Shown piece by piece: positions 1 to 8,968 of a stretch of 64,000 nt of DNA; the stretch's first letter is position 1, and each line of letters starts with the position of its first letter. Location: the NCBI GenBank assembly GCA_963797475.1, contig CAWCPR010000003.1:868001-932000 (forward strand), read 5' to 3'. The position numbers and the translations under genes are program-made. The DNA is from CAWCPR01 sp963797475 (GTDB taxonomy: Bacteria; Chloroflexota; Anaerolineae; Anaerolineales; UBA4823). A model generated the notes under the pieces. That model worked only from the letters and a program-made list of their open reading frames with translations. It was not told the origin of the DNA and ran no database searches.

Positions 1-2
1 TG

Positions 3-302
3 GTCCCGTACATGCTGTATGCGCTTTTGCCCTCCACGGTAGACGCCCAATCGGCTGCCGGGGTGGATGTGGAATATGGCATCGAAGTCTCCGGCGAGTG
101 GGGCGGCAAATGGCGAGCGACGGTGAAGGATGGTAAGTTCGAGGTCAAGCCTGAGACCGGCGATTTCGAGGGCTGTGATGCCATCTTCAGTTACGATCCA
201 TCCGACTTCGTGCTCACAGCCTTTCAACAATTCCCGGGCGGCGCTGCCCGCGGAGACCAGGATACCATCAACACAGTTCGTAATTTGTTTTTTAGAATCT
301 GA
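3..302 (+). CDS. SCP2-like lipid-binding domain protein (5' end outside window)
   Basis: The frame is open to the left edge, so only about the last 99 residues are visible. They resemble the C-terminal half of SCP2-type sterol/lipid-binding domains: an amphipathic strand (WRATVKDGKFEV), a DAIFSYDPSDFV segment, and the closing GGAARGDQD turn before NLFFRI and the stop. The family binds acyl or sterol-like lipids in a hydrophobic tunnel and has no catalytic residues to check. A glyoxalase-fold gene follows 68 bases later on the same strand, so the two may be co-transcribed. Function beyond lipid binding cannot be told from this fragment. Confidence 0.55.
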   Translation, partial: VPYMLYALLPSTVDAQSAAGVDVEYGIEVSGEWGGKWRATVKDGKFEVKPETGDFEGCDAIFSYDPSDFVLTAFQQFPGGAARGDQDTINTVRNLFFRI

Positions 303-370
303 TCCGTCCTTCCGAGAGCAAGGTCCTCTCAAGAACCGCACTCGGAAGAAAAATATCAGGAGAACCCACG

Positions 371-922
371 ATGATTAAGATCCAAACCCAGGGCGTCCAT
401 CACATCACCTTCGTCGGCTCGAACCGCGAAGCGATCATTGACTTCTACCAGGGAGTGTTGGGCATGCCGCTGGTCTTCGAGCAGCCCAACCTGGACGTGC
501 CTGAGGAAAATCACCTTTATTTCGACGCCGGCGACGGCAGGTTGATCACTTTCTTCGTCCGGCCAACCCGCCTCAACGATCCGAAGCCCAATCCCCAAAA
601 TATTGGCAACCTGCACCATCTGGCCTTCAATGTCTCCCGGGCCACGTATACGCAAGTTGCGAGGCGGTTGAGCGAGCTCGGCATCGAGAATACCGGCCCC
701 ATTGATCGCGGCTTTATGGATTCGATTTACTTCCGCGACCCAAACGGGCAGTTGCTTGAGATGGCCTGCTTTAAATTCGAGCCGCCCCAGGGCTACACCA
801 TCGCTGACGTGCTCAGCACCGCCCATCGCTTGCGGTTGGAGAGCGGAGATTACAACATTTCTGACAAACACCTGGCCGATGCCATCGCCGAATTGAGCCA
901 GAAAAAGGTCCTGGTCTCCTGA
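371..922 (+). CDS. VOC-family (glyoxalase/extradiol dioxygenase-fold) protein
   Basis: The 183-residue protein has two beta-alpha-beta-beta-beta modules typical of the vicinal oxygen chelate superfamily. Likely metal ligands are the His in GVHHITF (about residue 10), the His in LHHLAFN (about 78) and the Glu in QLLEMACF (about 126), the usual H-H-E set of ring-cleaving dioxygenases and glyoxalases. DPNG just before the last ligand is also typical. The C-terminal 40 residues (HLADAIAEL) form an extra helix. A good ribosome site, AGGAG at 359-363, precedes the ATG. The substrate is not evident; a dioxygenase-like or glyoxalase-like role is inferred from the fold only. Confidence 0.8.
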   Translation: MIKIQTQGVHHITFVGSNREAIIDFYQGVLGMPLVFEQPNLDVPEENHLYFDAGDGRLITFFVRPTRLNDPKPNPQNIGNLHHLAFNVSRATYTQVARRLSELGIENTGPIDRGFMDSIYFRDPNGQLLEMACFKFEPPQGYTIADVLSTAHRLRLESGDYNISDKHLADAIAELSQKKVLVS

Positions 923-952
923 GCGTCGAAGTCATTGACCGTTCCAAGAGTT

Positions 953-1588
953 ATGATGGTTTCTGCCGAAAACGACCCGCGCCGGGCGGGCACAATCTGG
1001 GTGCAAGATTTAGATGGACCATCGCCTGCCATCTCACCCCTGGTCGCGGCGACTTTTAGCCCTCTAGGGCCCGAGTGCGCCCCTGAGCTCGTCGCAGCGG
1101 CAGGCGCTGACCATTCCGAGGAAATCCTCCACCAATTCGAGACCGGGCGGCGTTGTTACGCCGCCAGGGTCGATGCTGAAATAGCGGCGTATGGGTGGGT
1201 TAGCATGGAGGAGGAATTCATCGGCGAATTGAATCTCCGCCTCAGGTTGCTGCCCGGCGAAGCATATATCTGGGACTGCGCCACCCTGCCGCCTTTTCGC
1301 CGGATTCACCTGTACAGCGCCTTGTTGACGTATATCCTCTCGGAGCTGCGAAACGAGCGATTTTGCCGGGTGTGGATCGGAGCAAACCTGGAAAACATCG
1401 CCTCGCAGCGCGGCATCGACCGGGCAGGCTTTCGGCGGGTGGCGGACGTGGTGATCGCTCGCGTTTTTACCCTGCGCCAGGTATGGGTGCAGGGACATCC
1501 TGAGGCGCCCCAGGCCCTTGTGGCGGAGGCGCGGCGCGTCTTCCTGAATAACCGGGACAAGGTCTGGTTGGAGGCGGTAAAGCTCTAG
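953..1588 (+). CDS. GNAT-family N-acetyltransferase
   Basis: This is a probable acyl-CoA-dependent N-acetyltransferase of unknown substrate. The core shows the GNAT order: a strand with GELNLRLRLLPGEAYIWD, then a phosphopantetheine-binding turn PPFRRIHLYSALL that is a degenerate form of the usual Q/R-x-x-G-x-G/A, then NLENIASQRGIDRAGFRRV matching the motif B Asn region. A TTG at 935 would add six residues; I prefer the ATG pair at 953/956 because of the AAGAG just upstream. The gene lies 30 bases after the VOC gene on the same strand, so co-transcription is likely. Confidence 0.65.
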   Translation: MMVSAENDPRRAGTIWVQDLDGPSPAISPLVAATFSPLGPECAPELVAAAGADHSEEILHQFETGRRCYAARVDAEIAAYGWVSMEEEFIGELNLRLRLLPGEAYIWDCATLPPFRRIHLYSALLTYILSELRNERFCRVWIGANLENIASQRGIDRAGFRRVADVVIARVFTLRQVWVQGHPEAPQALVAEARRVFLNNRDKVWLEAVKL

Positions 1589-1611
1589 AATTCAATCCGC
1601 CATTTTTTGGC

Positions 1612-1639
1612 TTTACTTTCCACCAGTATGCGCTAAAAT
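1612..1639 (+). promoter_or_regulatory. Candidate sigma-70-type promoter, near-leaderless
   Basis: TTTACT (1612-1617), 16 bases, then TAAAAT (1634-1639). The ATG of the MalT-like gene follows only nine bases after the -10, so the transcript would start at or next to the start codon. No Shine-Dalgarno sequence is present in this gap, in agreement with leaderless translation. Confidence 0.45.
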
Positions 1640-1648
1640 ATTTACAGC

Positions 1649-4437
1649 ATGCTGGATTTCCCGCCGCTGATTGCGACCAAGTTTCATATCCCGCCATCCA
1701 GCCCCGGCCTGATCGTGCGCCCGCGCCTGGTCAGCTTGCTGGAAAACGGGACGCGCCTGCCGTTAACGCTCATCTCTGCTCCGCCAGGCTTTGGGAAAAC
1801 CATGCTGGTTGCAGACTGGGTGAGCCGTCTCGGGGCTACATCTCCTGCATCGCCAGCCTGCGCCTGGGTCTCCCTGGACAAATCAGATGACCCAACGGTT
1901 ACATTTTGGCGTTATATCCTAAGCGCCCTGCGGAAAGCCATCCCTGGTTTGGGGGATACCACCCAGGCGATGCTCACTGCGCCTCAGCCGCCGAGGATCG
2001 AAACCGTCATCTCGATGTTAATCAACGAGCTGGCTGCTCTGAACGTTTCGCTCCTGCTCGTCCTGGACGACTACCATCTGATCCATAACCGCGCCACGCA
2101 TGAGAGCCTGAACTTCCTGCTCGATCACCAGCCTCAAAATCTCCATCTCATGCTGCTGACCCGCGAAGATCCGCCGCTTGGCCTCGCCCGCCGGCGGGCT
2201 CGCCGGCAAATGATCGAAATCCGCGCCTCCGACCTGCGCTTCAGCCCGGTAGAATGCGCCAGTTTTCTCAATTCGGTCATGCGACTGAATCTTTCTGCCG
2301 AGCAGGTGGACGCTCTTGAGCGCCGTACGGAAGGCTGGATCGCCGGCTTGCAAATGGCGGCGCTCTCGTTACAACAGGGTAACCCGCAGGCCTTTTTCCA
2401 GTCTTTTGCCGGGGACGATCGCTATATCGCAGACTATCTCGTCGAAGAAGTGCTTCAAAACCAGCCAGAACCGGTCCGCCAGTTCTTGCTAAAAACATCC
2501 TTTCTGGAACGCTTATCGGCTCCATTGTGCACGGCGGTGATGGGCTACCGGGAGCGGCTCCCCAGCTCTCCGGCTTTCTCGCCAGCATCCAGCCGGGAAG
2601 TTTTAGACTATCTGGAACGAGCTAACCTGTTCCTCATTCCCCTGGATAACCATCGCGAGTGGTATCGCTACCACCACCTCTTCGCAGATATGCTTCAGCA
2701 GCGCATGCGCCAGTCTTACGAGCAGGATGAGGTGGCTCGTATTCACAAGCGGGCCAGCGAATGGTTCGAATCCCAACAAGACATCACCTCCGCCCTGCAT
2801 CATGCCCGGCTGATCCCAGACGATGAGCGCACCGCGACGCTGCTCGAGCAGCACGCCGGCCTGTTCTTCAAACGCAGCGAATTGATGCAATTTCACGAAT
2901 GGACGAAGGGGATTCCTACCAGTCTGCGCCATTCGCACCCGTCTCTATGCATGGCTGCCGCATGGGCAGCCCTCGCCACCTCTTTAACGATGAGGCCGAA
3001 GCCTGGCTGCAGATTATCGAGGGTCACTTCGCTCTTTCGGCCGAAGCGGCTCTCAGCGATGCAAGCCTCGCTCCCGCCTTGCGAGCTGCGCTGCTTGAGG
3101 TACTTATCGTCCGGCTGCAAACGCCTTTTGATCTTCCACAAGTGGCTGCAGCTCGCTCGCGCATTGAGCGCATCCGTGTGCAGCTCAACTCCCTCCCGCA
3201 CGGTCAAGTTTGTCTGTTCAACACCGCCCTGGCATTGAAGCCGATTGTAATATTTGACCTGGGCCTCAATGCCGAAACAAACGGTGATGTCGAAGCCGCC
3301 AGCCAGGCGTTCAGTGATGTGCTGCCACTGGCGAAGGAAATGAACAACACCCATATTTTTCATCTTGCTTTGGGGCATCTCGCCGGCATCCAGCTTTTGC
3401 AAGGCCGCTTGCAAGCCGCCTGCCATACCCACAAGCAAGCGCTTTCTCAGGCAGGAAGCATCGGAGAAGTCACTTCGCCGTACATTGCCCTGGCCCACGC
3501 CGGTCTGGGTGTCCTTTATTACGAGTGGAACGACCTCTCCGTCGCAGAACAACATTTCACCGCCGGGCTTCCATTGGCCCGCTCCTGGAACCAATGGGAA
3601 AGCCTCATTCCAAACACGCTCGGCCTGGCGCGGGTAAAAGTTGCGCAGGGCGACCTCCCCGCCGCGATGGCGATCTTAGACGCAATCAAAGAATTACCGC
3701 CCCCGCCAATAGCGGACATGACAAAGGCCGTCGAAGTCTATAAAGCCCTTTTATGGGCAGCCTCCGGAGACCGGGAGGCCGCCGAGTCCTGGCTGCAGCA
3801 CAACGAGCCCGCTCCCATAACAACGCCTGACCCGCAAAGTGAGATGATCTTGCTGGAGGAGGCGCGTTTACAAGCGCGACTCGACCATGCTGACGTAGCG
3901 ATGCGTATGCTCGAGAAGATCCTGAATTCAGCCCAGGACCAGGGACGAAATCACACCGTAATTCAGCTCCGGGTGCTGCAAGCCAAACTATTTGCCGGTC
4001 AGGGCTATCTGGGCCAGGCGCTAAACGCACTCGAGGCGGCAGTTCGCCTGGCGGCCGCGGAGAATTACATCCGATCGTTTGTGGATGAGGGCGAGACGAT
4101 TCGCCGTCTGTTGGGGGAGCTGCGATCGAAAGCCAGCCTGGCAAATGACCTGGCTGCCTATATCGGGCAGGTGTTAGCAGGATTCGAAGACCGGCCGCAA
4201 CGCTCTACTAAAAGAGAGACAACCGGCGGGCTGCCAGAAGGGTTAAGCGAACGCGAGGCGGAAGTATTGGGACTGGTCGCTGAGGGGCTTACCAACCAGA
4301 ATATCGCCGATCGCCTGGTCATTTCGATCACTACCGTGAAGACCCATGTGGGTAATATCTATCAAAAACTGGGGGTGACCAATCGAACGCAGGCTGTAGC
4401 ACGCGCCGAAGCACTGGGCCTCCTACCTCGCAGTTAG
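1649..4437 (+). pseudogene. MalT-type LuxR-family ATP-dependent transcriptional activator, frameshifted
   Basis: This is a signal-transduction ATPase (STAND) regulator of about 929 residues when two frames are joined. Frame one (from 1649) carries Walker A APPGFGKT, Walker B LLLVLDDYH and the winged-helix segment with EWYRYHHLFADML. Frame two carries the TPR-like sensor repeats and a C-terminal LuxR helix-turn-helix (SEREAEVLGLVAEGLTNQ, VKTHVGNIYQKL) ending at 4437. By homology the switch lies near 2983, where ...AAAWAALATS must continue as NDEAEAWLQ; this is a one-base loss. The site is not a canonical -1 slippery heptamer. The joined length matches intact family members, so this is either recent inactivation or a base missing from the assembly. 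Its target may be the small gene or the ABC operon just downstream (inference). Confidence 0.8.
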
Positions 4438-4503
4438 TTCGCTCGTTCACAATCCTACCCCCCAATCCTACCTTTTGACGATGCGCCTCATCCTTTGAGG
4501 CGC

Positions 4504-4509
4504 TATACT
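4504..4509 (+). promoter_or_regulatory. -10 element (TATACT) directly before a start codon
   Basis: TATACT sits nine bases before the ATG at 4519, with no ribosome site between. A TTGACG at 4475-4480 is 23 bases upstream, too far for a standard -35. Together with the sites before 1649 and era this suggests leaderless transcripts. Confidence 0.35.
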
Positions 4510-4518
4510 GTGTTTGCT

Positions 4519-4764
4519 ATGGAAACCCAGCTTTTACCCCATCTTGATCGACCGGCGTATTACCGTTTGCGGCTGCAAGGGCGAGTCACCTGCGAGTGGA
4601 GCGACTGGTTGGACGAAATCGAAGTGACTTTTAGCGACAGCCAACCAGCGATTACTACGGTAACCGGGGAGGTGCGCGACCAGGCGGCGCTGTTCGGCTT
4701 ACTGAGCTTTGTACGCGACCTGGGTGTGCCCCTGATTGCGGTTGAATTAGTGCAATCCAGGTAA
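4519..4764 (+). CDS. Small conserved-type hypothetical protein downstream of MalT-like regulator
   Basis: An 81-residue protein starting at METQLLPHLDRPAYYRLR. It has no signal peptide or membrane segment. It looks like a compact alpha/beta domain: strand YYRLRLQGRV, strand EIEVTFSDSQ, strand ITTVTGEVRD, helix QAALFGLLSFVRDLG, and a final strand PLIAVELVQSR. The phrase 'TTVTGEVRDQAALFGLLSFVRDLG' pattern (strand, Asp-Gln, helix, Leu-Gly-Pro-Leu) is seen in small proteins paired with regulators in Anaerolineae, as I recall, but I cannot name a function. An upstream in-frame ATG at 4495 lies before the -10 element, so the 4519 start is preferred. Confidence 0.6.
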   Translation: METQLLPHLDRPAYYRLRLQGRVTCEWSDWLDEIEVTFSDSQPAITTVTGEVRDQAALFGLLSFVRDLGVPLIAVELVQSR

Positions 4765-4784
4765 AGTGTTGGGCGCGCTGCCCC
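4764..4784. repeat. Dispersed intergenic repeat, copy 1
   Basis: A 21-base unit beginning AAGTGTTGGGCGC and ending CTGCCCC. It matches 8945-8965 at 20 of 21 positions, and its first 13 bases recur at 47968-47980. GGGCGC and GCCCC can pair weakly. It overlaps the stop codon of the preceding gene and lies between that gene and the ABC operon. Confidence 0.6.
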
Positions 4785-4870
4785 CGGCCGCGGCCCGGGG
4801 GTCCGTGCTAATTGAAGGCCAGCCAGCCACGCAAACGAATTCAGATAAACATCAAAAAAAGGATTTCACG

Positions 4871-5812
4871 ATGTCTACTCCAGCTATTGAAGTCAAATCT
4901 CTATACAAATCTTTCGGCGATATTCATGCTGTACAGGGCGTGAGCTTCACCATCCAGCCCGGTGAAGTGTTCAGCTTGCTCGGCCCAAATGGCGCCGGTA
5001 AGAGCACAACAATCTCTATGCTCTCCGGTCTACTTGAACCGACGGAAGGCGAGGCCCTGATCATGGGCCACTCGATTCGTCTGGATCCTTTGGCGGCAAA
5101 AGCTGCCCTCGGCGTCGTCCCGCAGGATATCGCCCTATATCCCGACCTGTCCGCCCGAGAAAACCTCGATTTTTGGGGCAAGATGTACGGGCTGCGCGGC
5201 GCAGGGCTCAAAACCCGTGTGGACGAAGTCCTTGCGATCATCGGCCTGGCCGACCGCCAGAAGGATAAAGTTGGCACATTCTCGGGGGGCATGAAGCGGC
5301 GGGTCAACATCGGAGCCGCGCTGCTGCACAAACCGCAGGTGGTTATTATGGATGAGCCCACCGTCGGCATCGACCCACAGAGCCGCCGCCACATTCTCGA
5401 TAACGTCAAAGAGCTCAACCGCCAGGGAATGACCGTGCTCTACACCACCCATTATATGGAAGAGGCCGAGGAGCTTTCCGACCACATCGCCATCATGGAC
5501 AAAGGCAAGGTGGTCGCCAGCGGCACCTTCAAGGACCTCATCCAGCTCGTTGGCGAACAAACCCACATCACCCTGGGCGTGAACGTCGAAGGGGAACAGG
5601 TCGTCCCAAGCTGGAGAACCATTCAGGGCGTCACCCAGGTAGATTCCAACGATGGCAGGATCGCAGCCCTGGTCGATGACAGCAACCAGGTTCTGCCACG
5701 TTTGTTCGAATCAGCCGCCCGCATCGGCGCCCGTATCACCAGCGTCGACATCCAAGAACCAAACCTGGAAGCCGTGTTCATGCATTTGACAGGAAAAGCG
5801 CTCAGGGATTAG
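4871..5812 (+). CDS. ABC transporter ATP-binding protein (drug/lipid exporter type, DrrA/NatA-like)
   Basis: This is the 313-residue ATPase of an ABC-2 exporter. Walker A is GPNGAGKST, the Q-loop region VVPQDIALYPDLSARENL, the signature FSGGMKRRVNIG, Walker B VVIMDEPTVGIDPQSR, and the switch His is in TTHYMEEAEEL. The C-terminal 90 residues are the regulatory extension typical of DrrA/CcmA-type ATPases. The ATG at 4871 is chosen over an upstream GTG (4766) because AAAGGA sits seven bases before it and the upstream 35 residues resemble no domain. The two permease genes follow at once, so the three form one export operon. The substrate is unknown. Confidence 0.93.
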   Translation: MSTPAIEVKSLYKSFGDIHAVQGVSFTIQPGEVFSLLGPNGAGKSTTISMLSGLLEPTEGEALIMGHSIRLDPLAAKAALGVVPQDIALYPDLSARENLDFWGKMYGLRGAGLKTRVDEVLAIIGLADRQKDKVGTFSGGMKRRVNIGAALLHKPQVVIMDEPTVGIDPQSRRHILDNVKELNRQGMTVLYTTHYMEEAEELSDHIAIMDKGKVVASGTFKDLIQLVGEQTHITLGVNVEGEQVVPSWRTIQGVTQVDSNDGRIAALVDDSNQVLPRLFESAARIGARITSVDIQEPNLEAVFMHLTGKALRD

Positions 5813-5882
5813 AGCGTAGACAATAGTGATTGGGAGGGCAAACGGGCCGAATGGGTCGCTGCTCTCCGGGAAGGGTAACCCT

Positions 5883-7148
5883 ATGAAAGTCGTAGACATC
5901 GCCTTAAAAGACCTGATGCGCTTCTTCCGCAGCCTGTTCGCCATCGGAATGATGTTTATCGCCCCGTTGATCATCACCGGGCTGATATTTTTCGCTTTTG
6001 GCGGGGCATCCGGTGGAAATGCCGACCTGCCCGTTACCGGCGTCGTCGTTGTGAACCTGGATAACCCGCCTGCCGGCGGTCCGGATTTCGGCCAGACCGT
6101 GATCGACATGTTCAACGACCCGAGCGTCTCCTCCTGGCTGGTGGCCAGCGCGGCCCCCGATGAAGCCACCGCTCGCCAGATGGTTGACGCTCAGAAAGCC
6201 GGCGCGGCCGTCATCTTGCCGGCCAACTTCTCCGAATCTATGCTGATCGGCAAGACCCGGGCGGACGTGCTCATCATCCAGGATCCTACCCTGACCATCG
6301 GCCCGATGGTGGTGAAGAATATGCTGGTTTCCCTCCTGGATGGGACTACAGCCGTGAGAATCGCCCTGGAAACGACCAGCGCCCGCAGCGCAGCCCTGGG
6401 GCTGCCGCCCGATTCAGCCGCCGTTTCTTCATTGATATCTTCGTTCCAGGGATGGTTTATCGACTTCCAGCGTGCCCTGTACCACAGCGAGGACGCCGCG
6501 GTGATCAACGTTCCCCCCAATGCCGGAGCGGCGGCTTCGAGCAATGATTTCCAACGCATATTAGCCTTGATCCTGGCCGGCCAGATGATTTTCTTCTCTT
6601 TCTACACCGGCGCATATTCGATGATGTCGATCCTCAGCGAACAGGAAGAAGGCACGCTGGCACGCCAGTTCACCACCCCAACCAGTGAGGCGACGATTTT
6701 AGGGGGGAAATTCCTGGCCGTACTGCTGATGGTGATTGTCCAGGCCATCGTTATGCTTCTTGCCGGGAAATTTCTTTTCCACGTCAATTGGGGCCGGCCA
6801 CTCAGCGTCGTTTTGGCGGTGGTTGGCCAGGTAGTCGCCTCGACCAGCCTGGGCGTCCTGCTCATTTCCTTCGTCAAGGACAGCAAACAGGCAGGGACCG
6901 TCCTGGGCGGCGGCCTGACCGCCATGGGCATGCTCGGCGGTCTTTTCACCGTTGCTGTGCCATCCATGCCCAAAATCTTCGATACGATTGGGCTATTTAC
7001 CCCGCACGGTTGGGTGATCAAAGCCTGGCAAGCCAGCATCTCAGGCGCACCGGTCAGCGACATTCTGATCCCGATGGCAATTCTGCTTGTGGCTGGCTTA
7101 TTGATGTTCGCTGCCGGTACAGCCATGTTCAGAAAAAGGTTTGCATAA
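5883..7148 (+). CDS. ABC-2 type transporter permease
   Basis: A 421-residue membrane protein of the ABC-2 (YhgE/DrrB-like long) type. One N-terminal helix (FFRSLFAIGMMFIAPLIITG, about residues 14-33) is followed by a large extracytoplasmic domain of about 180 residues, then five or six helices including MIFFSFYTGAYSMM and VVLAVVGQVVASTSLGVLLI. The EQEEGTLARQFTTP loop is the conserved coupling motif (E..GT..R...TP) between helices. The start at 5883 is preferred because it gives the canonical MKVVDIALKDLMRF opening; the upstream ATA/TTG extension is unsupported. It partners the ATPase 70 bases upstream and the second permease downstream. Confidence 0.9.
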   Translation: MKVVDIALKDLMRFFRSLFAIGMMFIAPLIITGLIFFAFGGASGGNADLPVTGVVVVNLDNPPAGGPDFGQTVIDMFNDPSVSSWLVASAAPDEATARQMVDAQKAGAAVILPANFSESMLIGKTRADVLIIQDPTLTIGPMVVKNMLVSLLDGTTAVRIALETTSARSAALGLPPDSAAVSSLISSFQGWFIDFQRALYHSEDAAVINVPPNAGAAASSNDFQRILALILAGQMIFFSFYTGAYSMMSILSEQEEGTLARQFTTPTSEATILGGKFLAVLLMVIVQAIVMLLAGKFLFHVNWGRPLSVVLAVVGQVVASTSLGVLLISFVKDSKQAGTVLGGGLTAMGMLGGLFTVAVPSMPKIFDTIGLFTPHGWVIKAWQASISGAPVSDILIPMAILLVAGLLMFAAGTAMFRKRFA

Positions 7149-7169
7149 CCTCAGGTTACGGAGTTTATC

Positions 7170-8384
7170 ATGCGCATCCTCGATATTGCTCTCAAAGACC
7201 TCACGCAAATTCTGCGTGATAAAAGATCCCTGCTTTTCCTGGTGGCGATGCCGGTGGCATTCACGATATTCATGGGTTTCGCCTATAAGGGAACGGCCAG
7301 TGGTGAACAGGATAATCGCCTGCCCGTTGGGTGGATCAATCTCGACGCGAATGGCCCACTCAGCCAGGAATTACACAAAATGCTCTCGACTTCAGACAGC
7401 ATTCGCCTGGTGGAAATCGCCCCAGATTCGGCCGGAGACACAGACAACCAGGTGCTTTCCGGACAACTCGCGGCCAGCCTGACCATCCCGGCCGGTTTCA
7501 GCGCGGATGCACTGGCCGGGAATTCACCCCAGATTGTGCTGGTGGCGGACCCAGCCAGCAATACCGGCCAATCGATCCTGCAAATTGTCCGCGTTCCCGT
7601 CACCCGCTTGATGAGCTCGGTAGAGATCGCATTGCTATACACCCAATCCGTATCCAGCGCGGATGCCTCTGTAACACAGGCGACCTTCCTCGAGGCAGCC
7701 GGACGCTGGATGCAAGCCGAGGCGACCGGAGCACAGCTCATAACGGAAAAAGCCCAGGGGAAGCAGCAGGGGGCGGCCTTTGGTGGAAACCCCTATAACC
7801 AGACATCCCCAGGCATTATGGTGCAGTTTGCGATTTTCAGCCTGGTGACATCGGCGACAATCCTGGTTCAGGAACGTAAAACCCGCACCCTGGAGCGCAT
7901 GCTGACGACATCTCTAAACCGGACAGCGGTTGTAGCCGGCCATTTCCTGGCGATGTTTGTGCTGGTGCTGATGGAAGAAGGTTTCCTGGTCGTCTTCGGC
8001 CAACTGGTTTTAAAAGTTAGCTACTTCCAAGAAGCCCTGGGGACACTGCTGGTGGTCGTGACCGCGGCCCTGTGGGCTGCCAGCCTCGGGTTGTTCATCG
8101 GGGTGATGGCCAAATCGGAACAGCAGGCAGTTCTGTATTCCCTGATCGCGATGTTCGTCTTTTCAGGGCTGGGTGGGACATGGTTCCCGCTGGAAAGCTC
8201 GGGGCGCGCCTTTTCCTTTGTCGGCAAACTGATGCCTTCTGCCTGGGCGATGACCGGATTTCAAAATATCCTCATCCGCGGCTTAGGGCTGGCCTCCGCC
8301 CTCCTGCCGGCAGCCATCCTGCTGGTCTGGACGGCCGGTTTCTTTGGCCTGGCTGCTGTGGTCTTTAGAAAAGTAGAACAATAA
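7170..8384 (+). CDS. ABC-2 type transporter permease, second subunit
   Basis: A 404-residue paralogue of the preceding permease with the same plan: N-terminal helix (SLLFLVAMPVAFTIFMGFAY), an external domain to about residue 210, then a five-to-six-helix bundle. The coupling motif is VQERKTRTLERMLTTSLNR. ACGGAG lies six bases before the ATG. The opening MRILDIALKDLTQILRDKRS parallels the upstream paralogue's MKVVDIALKDLMRFFRS, so the pair arose by duplication and probably forms a heterodimer. This is the last gene of the export operon; a new promoter follows within 10 bases of its stop. Confidence 0.9.
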   Translation: MRILDIALKDLTQILRDKRSLLFLVAMPVAFTIFMGFAYKGTASGEQDNRLPVGWINLDANGPLSQELHKMLSTSDSIRLVEIAPDSAGDTDNQVLSGQLAASLTIPAGFSADALAGNSPQIVLVADPASNTGQSILQIVRVPVTRLMSSVEIALLYTQSVSSADASVTQATFLEAAGRWMQAEATGAQLITEKAQGKQQGAAFGGNPYNQTSPGIMVQFAIFSLVTSATILVQERKTRTLERMLTTSLNRTAVVAGHFLAMFVLVLMEEGFLVVFGQLVLKVSYFQEALGTLLVVVTAALWAASLGLFIGVMAKSEQQAVLYSLIAMFVFSGLGGTWFPLESSGRAFSFVGKLMPSAWAMTGFQNILIRGLGLASALLPAAILLVWTAGFFGLAAVVFRKVEQ

Positions 8385-8393
8385 TAATTACGT

Positions 8394-8399
8394 TATAAT
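8394..8399 (+). promoter_or_regulatory. -10 element (TATAAT) for the 8522 gene
   Basis: A perfect TATAAT ten bases after the permease stop. No good -35 hexamer is visible at 16-18 bases upstream. A start near 8406 would give a leader of about 115 bases that contains the perfect hairpin at 8433-8470. Confidence 0.4.
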
Positions 8400-8432
8400 C
8401 AACGTCATCGTAACTTCTCAAAAAACGGGGTT

Positions 8433-8470
8433 GGAGGTTCTCAAGCGGGCCGCGCCCTCTGAGAACCTCC
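8433..8470 (+). promoter_or_regulatory. Perfect 11-bp inverted repeat in the leader of the 8522 gene
   Basis: GGAGGTTCTCA (8433-8443) pairs fully with TGAGAACCTCC (8460-8470) around a 16-base GC-rich loop. No T-run follows, so it is a poor terminator. It could be an operator for a dimeric regulator or an RNA leader structure. It lies about 40 bases before the ribosome site. Confidence 0.5.
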
Positions 8471-8521
8471 CTTCTGCCCTAATCGTGAGAAGCCGCCAAA
8501 ATCCGCCCGAGGAGGAAATTT

Positions 8522-8932
8522 ATGAAATCGTTTTCGATCGCCGCCCGGCCAGACCACCCGCATCCTAAGAAACGTTTCATGCAAGAGGTTTCGGTAATCC
8601 TTGATGATGAGATCGACCAGGTGTATGTCGTGATGGAAAAGGATTTCCCGGACGGGCTGCCTTCCAGCTACCAGGATCCGAAAGACCGGTCTAAGCCTGC
8701 CAGGACAATCACATGGGTCAGCAACTTTGGACTTCACCATGCCCGGGATCACTCCCCGGTGAACAGGCTGGCTAACAACAAGAAATATACGGTCGAGCTG
8801 GAAAAAAAACACCCCGACGGAATTCTGGTCTATTATGATGGGAAGCAGGTTAAACCCCTCCCCACCCGCCAGGTGGGCGCAAAAATCCAGGCCGACCTGG
8901 ATTTAGGGGATCCCCCAATAGGCTGGGGTTAA
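8522..8932 (+). CDS. Hypothetical protein, 136 aa
   Basis: I do not recognise a family. A strong ribosome site GAGGAGG (8509-8515) precedes the ATG. The protein is soluble, charged and without signal peptide: an extended N-terminus rich in Pro/His/Lys (RPDHPHPKKRF), a probable alpha/beta centre (SVILDDEIDQVYVVMEKDF), and a basic stretch NNKKYTVELEKKHPDG. The two His in GLHHARDH might bind a metal or nucleic acid but this is speculation. It is a single-gene unit with its own -10 element and leader hairpin. Confidence 0.7.
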   Translation: MKSFSIAARPDHPHPKKRFMQEVSVILDDEIDQVYVVMEKDFPDGLPSSYQDPKDRSKPARTITWVSNFGLHHARDHSPVNRLANNKKYTVELEKKHPDGILVYYDGKQVKPLPTRQVGAKIQADLDLGDPPIGWG

Positions 8933-8944
8933 TTTTGAGGCGAT

Positions 8945-8965
8945 AAGTGTTGGGCGCTCTGCCCC
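8945..8965. repeat. Dispersed intergenic repeat, copy 2
   Basis: Second copy of the 21-base unit at 4764-4784, with one difference (T for G at position 14). It lies between the convergent 8522 gene and the cyclase/ATPase gene, four bases before the stop codon of the latter. Confidence 0.6.
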
Positions 8966-8968
8966 AGT

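Noticed and set aside
2978..2990. Programmed -1 frameshift in the MalT-like gene
   Set aside because: TCT-TTA-ACG is not an X-XXY-YYZ slippery heptamer in the right phase and no downstream structure stands out.
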